This document shows, piece by piece, positions 11,519 to 24,949 of a stretch of 35,000 bases of DNA. Source of the DNA: Armadillidium nasatum (taxonomy: Eukaryota > Arthropoda > Malacostraca > Isopoda > Armadillidiidae); NCBI GenBank assembly GCA_009176605.1, contig SEYY01000500.1:32501-67500 (forward strand), in the 5' to 3' direction. The position numbers were made by a program, and so were the translations under genes. The notes beneath the pieces are model-generated. The model was not told the DNA's origin. It did no database searches and saw only the letters and a list, made by a program, of their open reading frames with translations. How positions within the stretch are numbered: the stretch's first letter is position 1; every line of letters starts with the position of its first letter.

Positions 11519-11851
11519 GGTCCCTTCGGAATGAGTGATTTGGCATCTGTGATGGCCCCGTGTCAGGGTAACTTCTGTTGCGGCAAGCTCTTCAATACTC
11601 CCGAGCAGTTTACTCACCATTTAGAGTCGCACTTGAGTGGTTCGCGTGGAGGTCAGGGTGTTATAAGTTGTCAGTATTGCGGAAAACTTTATCAGTATCA
11701 AAGTCAGTTTGAGATTCATTTACGAACCCATACTGGGGAACGCCCTTATTTGTGTGTCTTTTGCAATAAATCTTTTATTCATCGTCATCATCTTAAGCGA
11801 CACACTGAAAAATCACATAGTCAGGACCTTATGTCTGGGGTGCCTGATTGA
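11519..11851 (+). CDS. Exon A8: alternative three-finger terminal exon
   Basis: Acceptor TTTATTGCAG ends at 11518; phase 0, product begins GPFGMSDLAS, 110 residues with almost no leader. Finger 1 (about 15-38) is irregular, with three cysteines (Cys15, Cys20, Cys21) before H34 and H38. A 12-residue Gly/Ser linker leads to finger 2 (51-71), then HTGERP and finger 3 (79-100, helix HRHHLKR, H-x4-H). Differs from most of the array by having three fingers and the atypical first one. Confidence 0.9.
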   Translation, partial: GPFGMSDLASVMAPCQGNFCCGKLFNTPEQFTHHLESHLSGSRGGQGVISCQYCGKLYQYQSQFEIHLRTHTGERPYLCVFCNKSFIHRHHLKRHTEKSHSQDLMSGVPD

Positions 11852-11979
11852 GTATGTGCTGTTAATATTTTTGTATTTTAAAGGGAGGGTAATTGTTATA
11901 TACAGTTATTGATTTGTTAGGAAATGAAACTATGATAATTTCAATCTAAGCCTGAAGGCAGTTTGTTTGATGTTTACAG

Positions 11980-12582
11980 AATCTTCAGTTATTGAGTGCG
12001 GGTTGTGAGAGGAGCATATTTGAGCCAGTATGTAATTTCGTTTTGGAATCAAACCCTCCAACGAGCGGTCGTAACTTGCATTTATCAACAACTACAGGAG
12101 TCTCTTCTGGAGCAGGTGGTAATAGCCACACAGCTTTTGTAAGTCTTTCTCCATCGATCGTGGAAGAATTGCAGAACTGCTACAAAGTAAGCAGCTTTAG
12201 TAATACAACGAACACTTCACCTTCATCATTACTAGGTGGGGGAGTTGGGCACGATACAGAAAGAGCGGGGGTGATGTCATCGTCGTCTCCCGATAACAAC
12301 AGATTTTATACACCCCAAACGAACGTGTCTTCTTCGGGACCAGGTTTACCGTCCATGTCTCCAGCCACTGCTCGTATCGAAGAAGAGGCATTGCGGCGAC
12401 ACGTATGTAAAATATGTTGGAAGAGTTTTAAACGAAGAGATCACTTGGTAGAGCACGTGAGGACCCACACAGGCGAAAAACCTTATATGTGTCAAATTTG
12501 TAGTAAAAGTTTCGCAAAAAAATCCAATTTAAATGCACATGTTAAGAGCCATGCTTACGTTATCAATCAGAATTTAAAATAG
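11980..12582 (+). CDS. Exon A9: alternative C2H2 zinc-finger terminal exon, long leader
   Basis: Acceptor TTTGATGTTTACAG ends at 11979; phase 0, product begins NLQLLSAGCE, 200 residues. About 140 residues of Ser/Thr/Gly-rich leader precede finger 1 (143-163, helix RRDHLVE), linker HTGEKP and finger 2 (171-191, helix KKSNLNA, H-x3-H). Tail ends INQNLK. A (TA)n tract begins 74 bp past the stop. Confidence 0.9.
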   Translation, partial: NLQLLSAGCERSIFEPVCNFVLESNPPTSGRNLHLSTTTGVSSGAGGNSHTAFVSLSPSIVEELQNCYKVSSFSNTTNTSPSSLLGGGVGHDTERAGVMSSSSPDNNRFYTPQTNVSSSGPGLPSMSPATARIEEEALRRHVCKICWKSFKRRDHLVEHVRTHTGEKPYMCQICSKSFAKKSNLNAHVKSHAYVINQNLK

Positions 12583-12654
12583 ATTTATTAAAAATATTTT
12601 TTTTTTAAAAAAATGTCCTTAACATTATATTCATGATCATTGTTAGAAATTTTG

Positions 12655-12772
<118 letters not shown>

Positions 12773-12858
12773 CATCAAGGAAAACATTTTAAAGTCTTAA
12801 TATTAAAATTTCTCCCCTGTATAAAATTGAAAATGTTAACATGTTTTTCCCTTGTGGT

Positions 12859-12995
<137 letters not shown>

Positions 12996-13092
12996 AATTA
13001 AAAATTTTGTTTATATATATATATATTATTTAAAAAAAAATAAAAGAAATTTTGTTCGCGCCCTTGTTGAGTAACGGAAGATGTCTTTCCAG

Positions 13093-13419
13093 GCGCTGCA
13101 AGGGTGGGAAATTCCTCAAGTTCAAATGTTGATGGCCGCCGCCGCTGCTGCTGTAGCAACAACACCCTCTCTCCCTTCACCCTCTTGTTCGTCGAGGATA
13201 GTCACCTCAGAAGCAGAAACTCACTCCAGACAAAGACAAAATGTAAAACCTCACTTATGTACAGTATGTTTACGGTCTTTTAAGAAGAAAGATCATCTAC
13301 GCGAGCATTCAGTCATCCATACTGGTGAAAAACCTCATGTTTGTCCATATTGTCAAAAACGATTTACACGCAAACGAACTGTAAAGTCGCACATAGCTAT
13401 CTCTCATAATAATGTATAG
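13093..13419 (+). CDS. Exon A10: alternative C2H2 zinc-finger terminal exon, poly-Ala leader
   Basis: Acceptor GATGTCTTTCCAG ends at 13092; phase 0, product begins ALQGWEIPQV, 108 residues. Leader has a run of six Ala (about 15-20). Finger 1 at residues 56-76 has helix KKDHLRE; linker HTGEKP; finger 2 at 84-105 has helix RKRTVKS with Val at the core Leu position and H-x4-H. Confidence 0.9.
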   Translation, partial: ALQGWEIPQVQMLMAAAAAAVATTPSLPSPSCSSRIVTSEAETHSRQRQNVKPHLCTVCLRSFKKKDHLREHSVIHTGEKPHVCPYCQKRFTRKRTVKSHIAISHNNV

Positions 13420-13581
13420 GTGGGTGGGGGAAGGGGTGTTGACTGTAAAAAGAATCCCCAATTCTGAACCATTGTTTGTAAATATTTATGGGTGGGGAGG
13501 AAGAAGAAAAGTGGGGTAGTAAGTTGTGGGGGACGGGTACGGAAAGAAAAAGGAAGCTTAACAAAAGATTGTGTGTTTCAG

Positions 13582-13953
13582 GTTCGTTCTTCCACTTTTA
13601 CCGGTCATCATTATTATGTGGATTCTACACCAGTTAATAGTATATGGCATACCCAAATGGAACCGAATCAGTCGACAATAAGTTCTCTAAACAATTCTTC
13701 TTCACCCGATATGATATGGGCAACTGATTCAAATACATCTAATTTTACCCCTGGCCATACGATGTTAAGAAGAGGGTCTGGGCCTCGTCCATTTAGTTGT
13801 GATGTTTGTGGCAAGAGATTTAAACTTCGCCACCATTTAGTAGAACATTATGTTGTTCATGACCCAACAAAGGCTTTTGTATGTACAATATGCCAGTCAA
13901 GTTTTAAAAGAAAAAAAGAATTAAAATACCATACGAAAATGCATCATACATAA
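13582..13953 (+). CDS. Exon A11: alternative C2H2 zinc-finger terminal exon, atypical linker
   Basis: Acceptor TTGTGTGTTTCAG ends at 13581; phase 0, product begins VRSSTFTGHH, 123 residues. The frame is also open upstream to 13492, but the acceptor and the shared phase set the boundary. Finger 1 at residues 73-93 (helix LRHHLVE) and finger 2 at 101-121 are joined by HDPTKAF instead of HTGEKPF, so the conserved linker that caps the helix is lost. Confidence 0.9.
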   Translation, partial: VRSSTFTGHHYYVDSTPVNSIWHTQMEPNQSTISSLNNSSSPDMIWATDSNTSNFTPGHTMLRRGSGPRPFSCDVCGKRFKLRHHLVEHYVVHDPTKAFVCTICQSSFKRKKELKYHTKMHHT

Positions 13954-14160
13954 ATTTTTTTTTTGGGGTGGGGGAGGGAGAAAAATTTTTTTGTGGTCTT
14001 TCTCAACTTTTAAGTCTGTTATTGAAAATGTTTGAAAAAAATAATTGTTGAAGCTTTGTTTTCCAAATCTTTTTTTAATCTATTTATAATTTAAGTCCAC
14101 ATGGTTTTTGGACTAATTAAGAAGCGGTGGGTTTATCACTACCGTCTTCTTTTTCTCCAG

Positions 14161-14610
14161 GTACCTCAGTCTCCAAGAGTAGAGGATTTCGATCATCATC
14201 ATGCCTCAAGTTTTGGGTCCTCCATAAAATTCAAAGGGGATTCTAGGGAAAATTCCGAGTTAACTTTGTTACAAGAGAGAAATATCGGTAGAGGGGGGCA
14301 TCAACTAGATACTCCTGTATTGCCCTTTGCATGTGATAACTTCAAAGATACTACTACGATTTCATCAGTTCTACCCCGTATGCAGGAAGCGGAAAACTCT
14401 TCTCATAGGAGCGCATATTTTCGCAAATCTAATAATCCACTTATGTGCCCGATTTGTGGGCGAACTTTACTTTTCCGATCGGAATACGAAAAACATATGA
14501 GAACCCACACAGGGGAGAAACCTTACGTATGTCATTTTTGCTCTTACAGATCGGCGCAAAGGTCGAACTTGAACGTTCACTTGAAAAGTATACACAAATC
14601 TTATCCATAG
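14161..14610 (+). CDS. Exon A12: alternative C2H2 zinc-finger terminal exon, YR subtype
   Basis: Acceptor CTTCTTTTTCTCCAG ends at 14160; phase 0, product begins VPQSPRVEDF, 149 residues. Finger 1 at about 96-116 (GRTLLFRSEYEKH) differs from the KRF-DHL type of A1-A11. Linker HTGEKP. Finger 2 at about 124-145 has the Cys-Ser-Tyr-Arg opening (SYRSAQRSNL) shared with A13-A15. AATAAA follows about 108 bp past the stop. Confidence 0.9.
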   Translation, partial: VPQSPRVEDFDHHHASSFGSSIKFKGDSRENSELTLLQERNIGRGGHQLDTPVLPFACDNFKDTTTISSVLPRMQEAENSSHRSAYFRKSNNPLMCPICGRTLLFRSEYEKHMRTHTGEKPYVCHFCSYRSAQRSNLNVHLKSIHKSYP

Positions 14611-14717
14611 TAGAGATTTGTACCAATTTCTATTATTAAAAAAAAAGAAAATGTTTATTTCGATATTTCCTTCTATTAGTAATAATAACTAATCATGGCT
14701 GTGATACGTTTTAGTTA

Positions 14718-14723
14718 AATAAA
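14718..14723 (+). promoter_or_regulatory. Putative poly(A) signal for exon A12
   Basis: AATAAA 108 bp after the A12 stop. Confidence 0.5.
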
Positions 14724-14898
14724 AAGTTGGCCCCTTTTTTATGTAGATTTTGTAAATACACTTGGTAGTGTAGTAGCAATACACGAGGTTTGGAGTAGAA
14801 ATTAGAAAGAACAAGAGAGAGAGAGAGAGAGAAAAAAAAAATTTAATAATAGTGGTGAGACTCATTTTTTACAAGGTCTGTTTCTCCTTTGTTTGCAG

Positions 14899-15506
<608 letters not shown>

Positions 15507-15833
15507 ATTTATTCATTGTAAATTTTTAAATATAATTTAATTAAAGATGATACTTTATTTTTCTTAATCCTCTGATTATTTGTTTTCAAAAATGCCACAG
15601 GGAAGAAGGGATTGGGTAGAGTACTTATAATTATTTTTTGTTTAGTATTTATATAGAGAGTTTATTTTCCAATAGATTTTATTAATAGCTCATTCTTCTC
15701 TGTCATCCTTTCGTTATAGTTATTTTCTTCTCTTTGCGGTACAATGTACAAAGTTATCTTTAGAAGTTAAGTTTGTATGTTTGATTGATTGGTGAAGCGC
15801 TTGACTTATGGGAGACTGTCTCTCTCGTTACAG

Positions 15834-16184
15834 ATGGGACGAGTAGCTGACTCCTTACTGTCATTAACAGCAATGCATTTCGCCTCGTCAGCTACGTCGC
15901 TGTTAGGGAAACGGGTCTTAACGTGTCATGTCTGCGGCCGAACGTTTGACGACTTGAGCCGCTTGCGGCTGCATATTAAGTATCATGAACGCTATCATCG
16001 GTCATCCAATATATGCCCCATTTGTGGACGAAAGTCCCAGTCACCCAGTCATCTACTTGTTCATATACGAACGCATACTGGAGAGCGTCCCCACGCTTGT
16101 ACACAATGCTCCTATCGGGCTTCGGACCCCTCGAATTTAACTAAACACATAAGGAAGAAGCATCCCTATTTTTCGTCTTCATAA
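15834..16184 (+). CDS. Exon A14: alternative three-finger terminal exon
   Basis: Acceptor CTGTCTCTCTCGTTACAG ends at 15833; phase 0, product begins MGRVADSLLS, 116 residues. Three fingers: residues 31-51 (GRTFDDLSRLRLH), 61-81 (GRKSQSPSHLLVH, with Ser in place of the core Phe) and 89-110 (SYRASDPSNLTKH, H-x4-H). A 9-residue linker separates fingers 1 and 2; HTGERP joins 2 and 3. The first codon is ATG but the acceptor right before it and the shared phase say it is not a start. Confidence 0.9.
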   Translation: MGRVADSLLSLTAMHFASSATSLLGKRVLTCHVCGRTFDDLSRLRLHIKYHERYHRSSNICPICGRKSQSPSHLLVHIRTHTGERPHACTQCSYRASDPSNLTKHIRKKHPYFSSS

Positions 16185-16463
16185 AAAAAATTTTAATGTT
16201 GTGATCTCTTGAATAACATATTCAGTGTTAAGGGTTACAAAAACTTTAATGTCAGTTTTGAAGAATGAGACTTAGAAAAAATCTAAAAATTTGATGTGAA
16301 AGAAAAAGTTTAGTTTTACTTTGTAAGAAACTTAAAATTTTTATTTTTTTGTTGTAATATTTTTTGATGAGTAGCAAACGATGACAGATATCGTAGTTGT
16401 TTTTAGGGAGAAGTTCCCTGTCCCATGGATACGAGATCTTCAAATACCATTTCATTTTTACAG

Positions 16464-16781
16464 GGCTTGCAGGCCTATTTGGCAGCGCTGCGACAAATGA
16501 TCCCGGATGACTTGATAACAAAAGGAAGGGGTGTAAGCTGCTCGTCGGGCAAGAAAGTGTCCTGCCCTATTTGTGGAAACATCATGGCTCGTACCTACTA
16601 CCCAACACATCTTCGGACTCACACGGGAGAAAAGCCATTTGCTTGTCCTTCGTGCCCTTACAGAACAGGAGATAGATCCAATTTAAATCATCACATGCTT
16701 AGGCACAAGTTTTACCAAGGTCCAGACACGTCGTCAACGTCAGGGCAGACCCATAAGTCATTCAGTGATTTAGATGACTAG
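16464..16781 (+). CDS. Exon A15: alternative C2H2 zinc-finger terminal exon
   Basis: Acceptor TTTCATTTTTACAG ends at 16463; phase 0, product begins GLQAYLAALR, 105 residues. Finger 1 (34-53) has a shortened C-x2-C-x11-H-x3-H spacing, one residue less than usual. Linker HTGEKP. Finger 2 (61-81) is of the PYR subtype (PYRTGDRSNL). Acidic tail SFSDLDD. AATAAA follows about 50 bp past the stop. Confidence 0.9.
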   Translation, partial: GLQAYLAALRQMIPDDLITKGRGVSCSSGKKVSCPICGNIMARTYYPTHLRTHTGEKPFACPSCPYRTGDRSNLNHHMLRHKFYQGPDTSSTSGQTHKSFSDLDD

Positions 16782-16830
16782 TTGGTCGTGCGCTACAACA
16801 AAAATTTACACAGACAATAAGTGAAAATTG

Positions 16831-16836
16831 AATAAA
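16831..16836 (+). promoter_or_regulatory. Putative poly(A) signal for exon A15
   Basis: AATAAA 50 bp after the A15 stop. Confidence 0.55.
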
Positions 16837-17062
16837 ACACATTTTTGGCATTAATCTAGGTTTTGTAAATTGTATTGTCGTTGTACTAAAGTTGGATTAG
16901 AATTACTTATTGGTGAAGGGGTAATAACAAAGGTGGTTGGTGTTGCCTGATGATTATGTATGGCATTTATAGATGTTGGAAGGAAAAAAAAATATGAGAG
17001 GGTTACATCGGTGGTGAAGTCATTGACTCTTCTCTAACTTTGGATTGTGTGGTGTGTTGCAG

Positions 17063-17353
17063 AACCTCTTGTCCAGTGGTGGTCTTCTTCCCCGTCGTGT
17101 AGCAAGTCAATTTAACGGTTTGGATACAGTTTACCCACTATGCCAAAATTCTTTTGCATACCCAGAGTCGATGAACCAACATTGCCAAGGAATTCAGCCT
17201 ACAACACACAAAAACAGACTGCTCTGCACATCATGTGGCAAATGCTTTCAACGCAGAGATCAATATAAATACCACATGGCCAGATGCGATATATTATTAC
17301 CAGTGCTCCCACCACCTTTACCGCCAATGTTGCTGAATCTTCCCTCGCCTTAA
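17063..17353 (+). CDS. Exon A16: last finger exon, first finger degenerate
   Basis: Acceptor TGTGGTGTGTTGCAG (weak pyrimidine tract) ends at 17062; phase 0, product begins NLLSSGGLLP, 96 residues. The first finger has Tyr24 in place of the first Cys (Y-x2-C-x12-H) and no final His, so it should not bind zinc. Finger 2 (55-75) is intact as C-x2-C-x12-H-x3-C. The tail is Pro/Leu-rich. It is the last recognisable exon of the array, and the next gene converges on it. Confidence 0.75.
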   Translation, partial: NLLSSGGLLPRRVASQFNGLDTVYPLCQNSFAYPESMNQHCQGIQPTTHKNRLLCTSCGKCFQRRDQYKYHMARCDILLPVLPPPLPPMLLNLPSP

Positions 17354-17902
17354 ATTTAGGGATGGCCAAAACTTAATATATAATTATGTAATAGAAATAG
17401 ACAATATTGGGAAAAAAAAATATCCTTTTCAATATGTCCTATTTCTATTCTATACAAAGATAGTTGACGTAAATTAGGTTTAGAGTTGATTAAAAAAAAA
17501 AAAAAAAAATTTAAAAGAATTATATGTAATGAAAGTTCCATAATTATTTGTCATAATTTTTCGTCTATTACGTAGAAAACCTATTTATTTATTAATTATC
17601 CTTAGGTTTATGAAAAAAAGTATTCCAATATTATATATATATTTATGAATAGTTTTGTTCCTAATTTGAAATGAAGTATTTGCAGAGATAATATATATAA
17701 ATACATATATATAATATATAATTACAAATATTAATTAATATGAATCATTTCTATACATTTTATAAATGTGGAGATTTTGTGAAAATTATTATTATTATTA
17801 TTAAATGAGTACTTGTTTTGTTATAATAATCCCAACACCTTTGTTTAGTAAGAAGGTAATAATAATCCCTTCCACTTTTAACCAGTGGCAGAAAAATTGA
17901 AT
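17354..17902. other. Convergent intergenic spacer
   Basis: About 550 bp of AT-rich DNA between the last plus-strand finger exon and the 3' end of the minus-strand gene. It has an A run near 17491-17508 and short TA and ATT runs. No gene seen; no clear AATAAA on the plus strand was found for A16. Confidence 0.6.
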
Positions 17903-17908
17903 TTTATT
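17903..17908 (-). promoter_or_regulatory. Poly(A) signal of the CXC-type gene
   Basis: AATAAA on the minus strand, 18 bp past the stop codon of the last coding exon. Confidence 0.55.
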
Positions 17909-17926
17909 TTAAATGGTGGTCGTGAT

Positions 17927-18016
17927 TCAACCCAAGGTTGTTCCTGTGTATAGTTTTTCTTCACAACATTCAATGCATTTTCCATTAACAGAAGTCACAG
18001 TACAGACTTCACACAA
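17927..18016 (-). CDS. CXC-type gene, last coding exon
   Basis: On the minus strand a pyrimidine-rich tract ending TTTACAACAG (acceptor at 18017-18018) opens phase 0, matching the donor of the preceding exon. It encodes 29 residues, with the motif C-E-V-C near the start and C-x2-CC in the middle, and ends TTLG-stop. The cysteines continue the cluster of the upstream exon, which supports joining them. The plus-strand frame over this place is a shadow. Confidence 0.7.
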   Translation of the reverse strand: MCEVCTVTSVNGKCIECCEEKLYTGTTLG

Positions 18017-18233
18017 CTGTTGTAAAGTTAAAAAAAATGTGCGTAAGAGTTTTTTTTCTCGTATTCAAAAATTATATAATTTATTTACGAATATGTAAAA
18101 CAGTGGATCCTAAGTAATAAAGAGACCATATTCCTTCGTAATCAAACTTTAAATATAAAAGAAATACCTGCGCATGAAAAGCATTATTAAATTTTAATTT
18201 ATAAAATTATAAGAATCGAACTTAAATACTTAC

Positions 18234-18458
18234 ATAACAATGAGAGTATAAGAAGGGCTGACATTTGCCACAGACCGAGCAATGATTTCTTTGAGAGGTT
18301 TGTTCACTTCTAATAATCATATGACACCAAGAATACGACAAAAATGAAGTACAGTGTGGACACTCGACAACATTGGGTATAATTTGGTGTAACTGTACAA
18401 CTTGTTGACAACAAGGTGTATTACTCTCTTCATTTAATAACACTGCCAGATCAATTAC
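18234..18458 (-). CDS. CXC-type gene, exon 6 (Cys-rich module)
   Basis: Acceptor TCTTTGCAG and donor TAT|GTAAGT frame a 75-codon exon, phase 0 to 0. It begins VIDLAVLLNE, then has CPHC, WCH, and HCSVCGKC followed by SHCY at the end. With the last exon's cysteines this makes a dense zinc-finger-like cluster of a kind I cannot name. Role unknown; structural zinc binding is the likely use. Confidence 0.75.
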
Positions 18459-19165
18459 CTGCAAAGATTTTTTAAAAAAAATGAAGTTTCCTTTCTTTCT
18501 CACTTTCCTTCTTTATCTTTAATCTCTATTTCAAATCTCTACTTTCAATAACTTATTTCTAAACCGTTTCAAACATAGAAAAAAAATAATTCTGAATAAC
18601 TATACGAGATAAAAAGAATATCTACCAGCTAACTACAGAAGATATATAACTACAAGCAATCTACAAGAATTTCTGCTTTCAGTTACAACGAGTGGTTAAT
18701 CAACAATGAAATAAGCGTAAGTATAAACTTTTGAATTCTATTTATTTATATAACTTCACTTCTCGATACATAATTATTTTCATAAAGAGGTGGAACGTTA
18801 CCTACATTTATTATTGTAAGACTTTGCAATAATGACAAAGATATAAGACTTAAAAATAAATATAAAAGGTGCTAATTAATTAATTTAAATTGATTAACAA
18901 AAAAAAAATTGTTTTATTTGAATAATTTAATCCGAATCATTTTCATTACGTAAATTTAAAAAAGTTTTTATCTTTTAGAATTTCAATATTTCGTTTTATT
19001 ATTATTTTCCATTCTTTTGGAGGTAAAAATAAATTAATTAATTTTTTATTTTATGATGATTTATAAAAGCATTCAAACTGGTTAATACAATTTATGTCCA
19101 AAAAATTATTATTTAGATGAATCATACAAGATCATCAGAAGAATGGCTCATCAATTAGTGTATTT
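18459..19165. other. Intron sequence of the CXC-type gene, nothing recognised
   Basis: AT-rich intron sequence without open frames or recognised repeats. Confidence 0.5.
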
Positions 19166-19305
19166 ATCATCATCATTTCACGGGCATTGCCCTATTCTAG
19201 GAGAGGAACTTTCTAAGATAGTATATACCTACGATCCCCAAGTGGGACCGAACCGGCACCCTCAAGCATGTGAGTCAATCACTCTACCGTTTGAGCCAAG
19301 GTAGA
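19166..19305 (-). mobile_element. tRNA-derived SINE (or tRNA-like pseudogene with SINE tail)
   Basis: Minus strand from 19305: TGGCTCAAACGGTAGAG resembles an A box, and GGTTCGGTCCC about 35 bases on resembles a B box, the split promoter of RNA polymerase III. About 60 bases of unrelated body follow, ending in an ATGATGATGATAAAT-type simple tail near 19166. The tRNA-like head, unrelated body and short-repeat tail fit a SINE, sitting antisense to the array and sense to the host gene's intron. A functional tRNA is unlikely. Confidence 0.7.
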
Positions 19306-20462
19306 CGTATTTAATCTAAAATATCTTGTAAGTCTGACAGGTGGCTTACAATATATAAGAAAATCCCGTAATATTTACCAAAAATGATAAAAAATTCTTT
19401 ACTTTTTACGAACTTGGTTAAATTTAAATGGTTATTAAAGATTACAACATTCTCGTTTAACACAAAAAAAATCTACAGACAATAGAAGAATGTAAAGAAA
19501 TGATATTCTGAATGAGTTATTGTTCGGTGGAGTCTGTTTTATTATTGCTACTCTGAAGCATAATTTTTAAGAAAAATAGAGAGTCGAAATATTGAAAGAC
19601 CATTCGGAAACTTTGCCATATCTTTTAAAATTTTCAAGGGAATTCTGAAATTTAAAAAAAAAATTTTTTTTTTCTAATAAAGTATACTTACACTACGAAA
19701 ATATATTATCAGTTATACGTATACAAGATTAATTCCTGATCCAGTTGTACAAACTATAAACTTTGTTTTTCAATGTTGCATTACAACATTTTTTAACATT
19801 CATATTTCTTTACGAAACTACGGAAACAATAAACCGTTTACAGAAGACAAAAGTTTCAGGATTTGCAACTGCTACGTAGAAAATATGAGATAAGTCAGAA
19901 GTTATGCATGTGATACGAGTGAAAAACGAGTATTGAAATGACTGATAATGGATGCTTAATATATGTTGGATGAAAGGGACCACATGTTTGGGTGGATGTC
20001 TGTCTTAGTATTTCAATCATCATGGATATGTATAAACTATGCGCAAACCATACAGGAAAATTAAATTTTGGAAGCTAACACAAAGGGTGTTGATAGTGTG
20101 AAAAACAATACTGAATTGTAAAACATTCACGAAGGGAATAGGACGTGTAGATAAAGCATTTAATCTAAAGGATATCCATAGAAAAGAAAAAAAAAAAGTA
20201 TCAATCTGCTTCATGAGTGGAAATACGTGAATGAAGAAAACGCTGTGCGAATACAGTACAAGGAATTGTGGAAAACTGAAAATGTTTTACAGTGGTGACT
20301 TCTAATAGATAAGTGAGGAACTATCTATGTCTTGATTTAACTAATAATCTTCATAAAAACATCGAAAAGCCATAGATGGTACAAAATATTTGACTTACTT
20401 AATATATGGCGTACCACTGACTGACTAATATTTTAACATTAACCAAAAAGTATAATACCTAC
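19306..20462. other. Intron sequence of the CXC-type gene, nothing recognised
   Basis: AT-rich, no conserved frame or recognised element. A small minus-strand frame at 20020-20214 has no features to support it. Confidence 0.5.
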
Positions 20463-20622
20463 TCCAATATCATAAACCGCTTGCAGAAGACAAGAGTCAG
20501 CCTTCACAGCCATTAAATCGATGGAAAAAGTCTGTAAAACGTAGAACGGGTTTTCACAAGGGTCACAACTACAGTCTGTACACACTAAAACTTTACTGGC
20601 ACAGGAGCATCTCAGAAAAGAC
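20463..20622 (-). CDS. CXC-type gene, exon 5 (second half of CXC cluster)
   Basis: Acceptor TTGTTACTGCAG, then 160 nt; the first base completes an Arg codon begun in the previous exon. The product has RCSC, six residues, then CTDCSCDPCENP, which continues the pattern C-x-C-x6-C-x2-C-x-C-x2-C-x-N-P. That is the second half of the CXC motif of Tesmin/TSO1/LIN54 and MSL2-type DNA-binding proteins. The donor chosen (GGA|GTAGGT) keeps phase 0 into exon 6; a neighbouring GTAG|GTATTA would break the frame. Confidence 0.75.
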
Positions 20623-20712
20623 CTGCAGTAACAAATATACAACGATAAAGATTTAAAAGTAACTAGATCCATAAATAAAAACTTATTTCATTACATTCAT
20701 TATTCTTACTAC

Positions 20713-24099
<3,387 letters not shown>

Positions 24100-24456
24100 T
24101 CATGTTTTTCCTGCTGCATTTAATCTTCTTCTCTTTAAGGACTCCGTCTGCGCCCACCTGAGAGATTTGCGTTAGGCTGGATTGGGTGCCGGTTTTTATA
24201 TTTTATTTTATAATTCTGCCCACACCTAAATGAAATGTTTGTGCAGTAAGTATTAACAAAGTTTAGCTACTCTTTTTTATGTTTTAACATGATTACAATT
24301 TACAAGAAGATTCTTTAACTAGCTACAATATAAAAGAAAAATTAATCAGAAAAGAAAAACTATTATTCAAACATGACATAATATACTCCTAATTAAGGTA
24401 CATCACTTAGTAGTCGAATTCAAAGCATCGGCCATATATACCAATAATATACCCAA

Positions 24457-24572
<116 letters not shown>

Positions 24573-24573
24573 C

Positions 24574-24623
24574 CTGCAATTGTCTATACAGCCACAACCA
24601 AAATTATTTTCTGCATCACATCT
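24574..24623 (-). CDS. CXC-type gene, exon 4 (50-nt, first half of CXC cluster)
   Basis: Acceptor TTTCAG and donor GCAG|GTAATA frame 50 nt: 16 codons (RCDAENNFGCGCIDNC) plus two bases. With exon 5 it gives C-x-C-x3-C-x5-C-x-C, the first half of a CXC-type cysteine cluster. Small size and the split of the motif across a phase-2 boundary would make it easy for gene finders to miss. Both flanking phases agree. Confidence 0.72.
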
Positions 24624-24949
24624 CTGAAATAGATTAAGTTTGAATGTATTTTTAAGAATATTATGAATTGATTTCTGGAAAAAACTAATCAGCTAAACTT
24701 CCTTTTCATATTAATTCAATCAACCATTGAAACCAAAGCTTTGTGTCAGGCTCTATCAAAATGATTTCAATATATCATCATCACTGGAAACAATTCGCGA
24801 AAAACCCGAAGATCATCAGTCATGTGTTTTTCACAGAAGTTATTTTGCAGGTCACGAAGATTAGAATAATTTAATAAATCTTTCCATTAACAGGTATGAA
24901 AACTATGGAAATAACTGAAAATTATAGCGACAGAACAGTAGTCGAAAGA
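24624..24949. other. Intron sequence, nothing recognised
   Basis: AT-rich intron of the CXC-type gene; no element recognised. Confidence 0.45.

Noticed and set aside
17913-18098. Plus-strand 61-residue frame
   Set aside because: It is the shadow of the last coding exon of the minus-strand CXC-type gene, which has matching splice phase and a stop.
19226-19304. Functional tRNA gene
   Set aside because: A and B boxes are recognisable but the cloverleaf does not close cleanly and a SINE-like body and tail follow.
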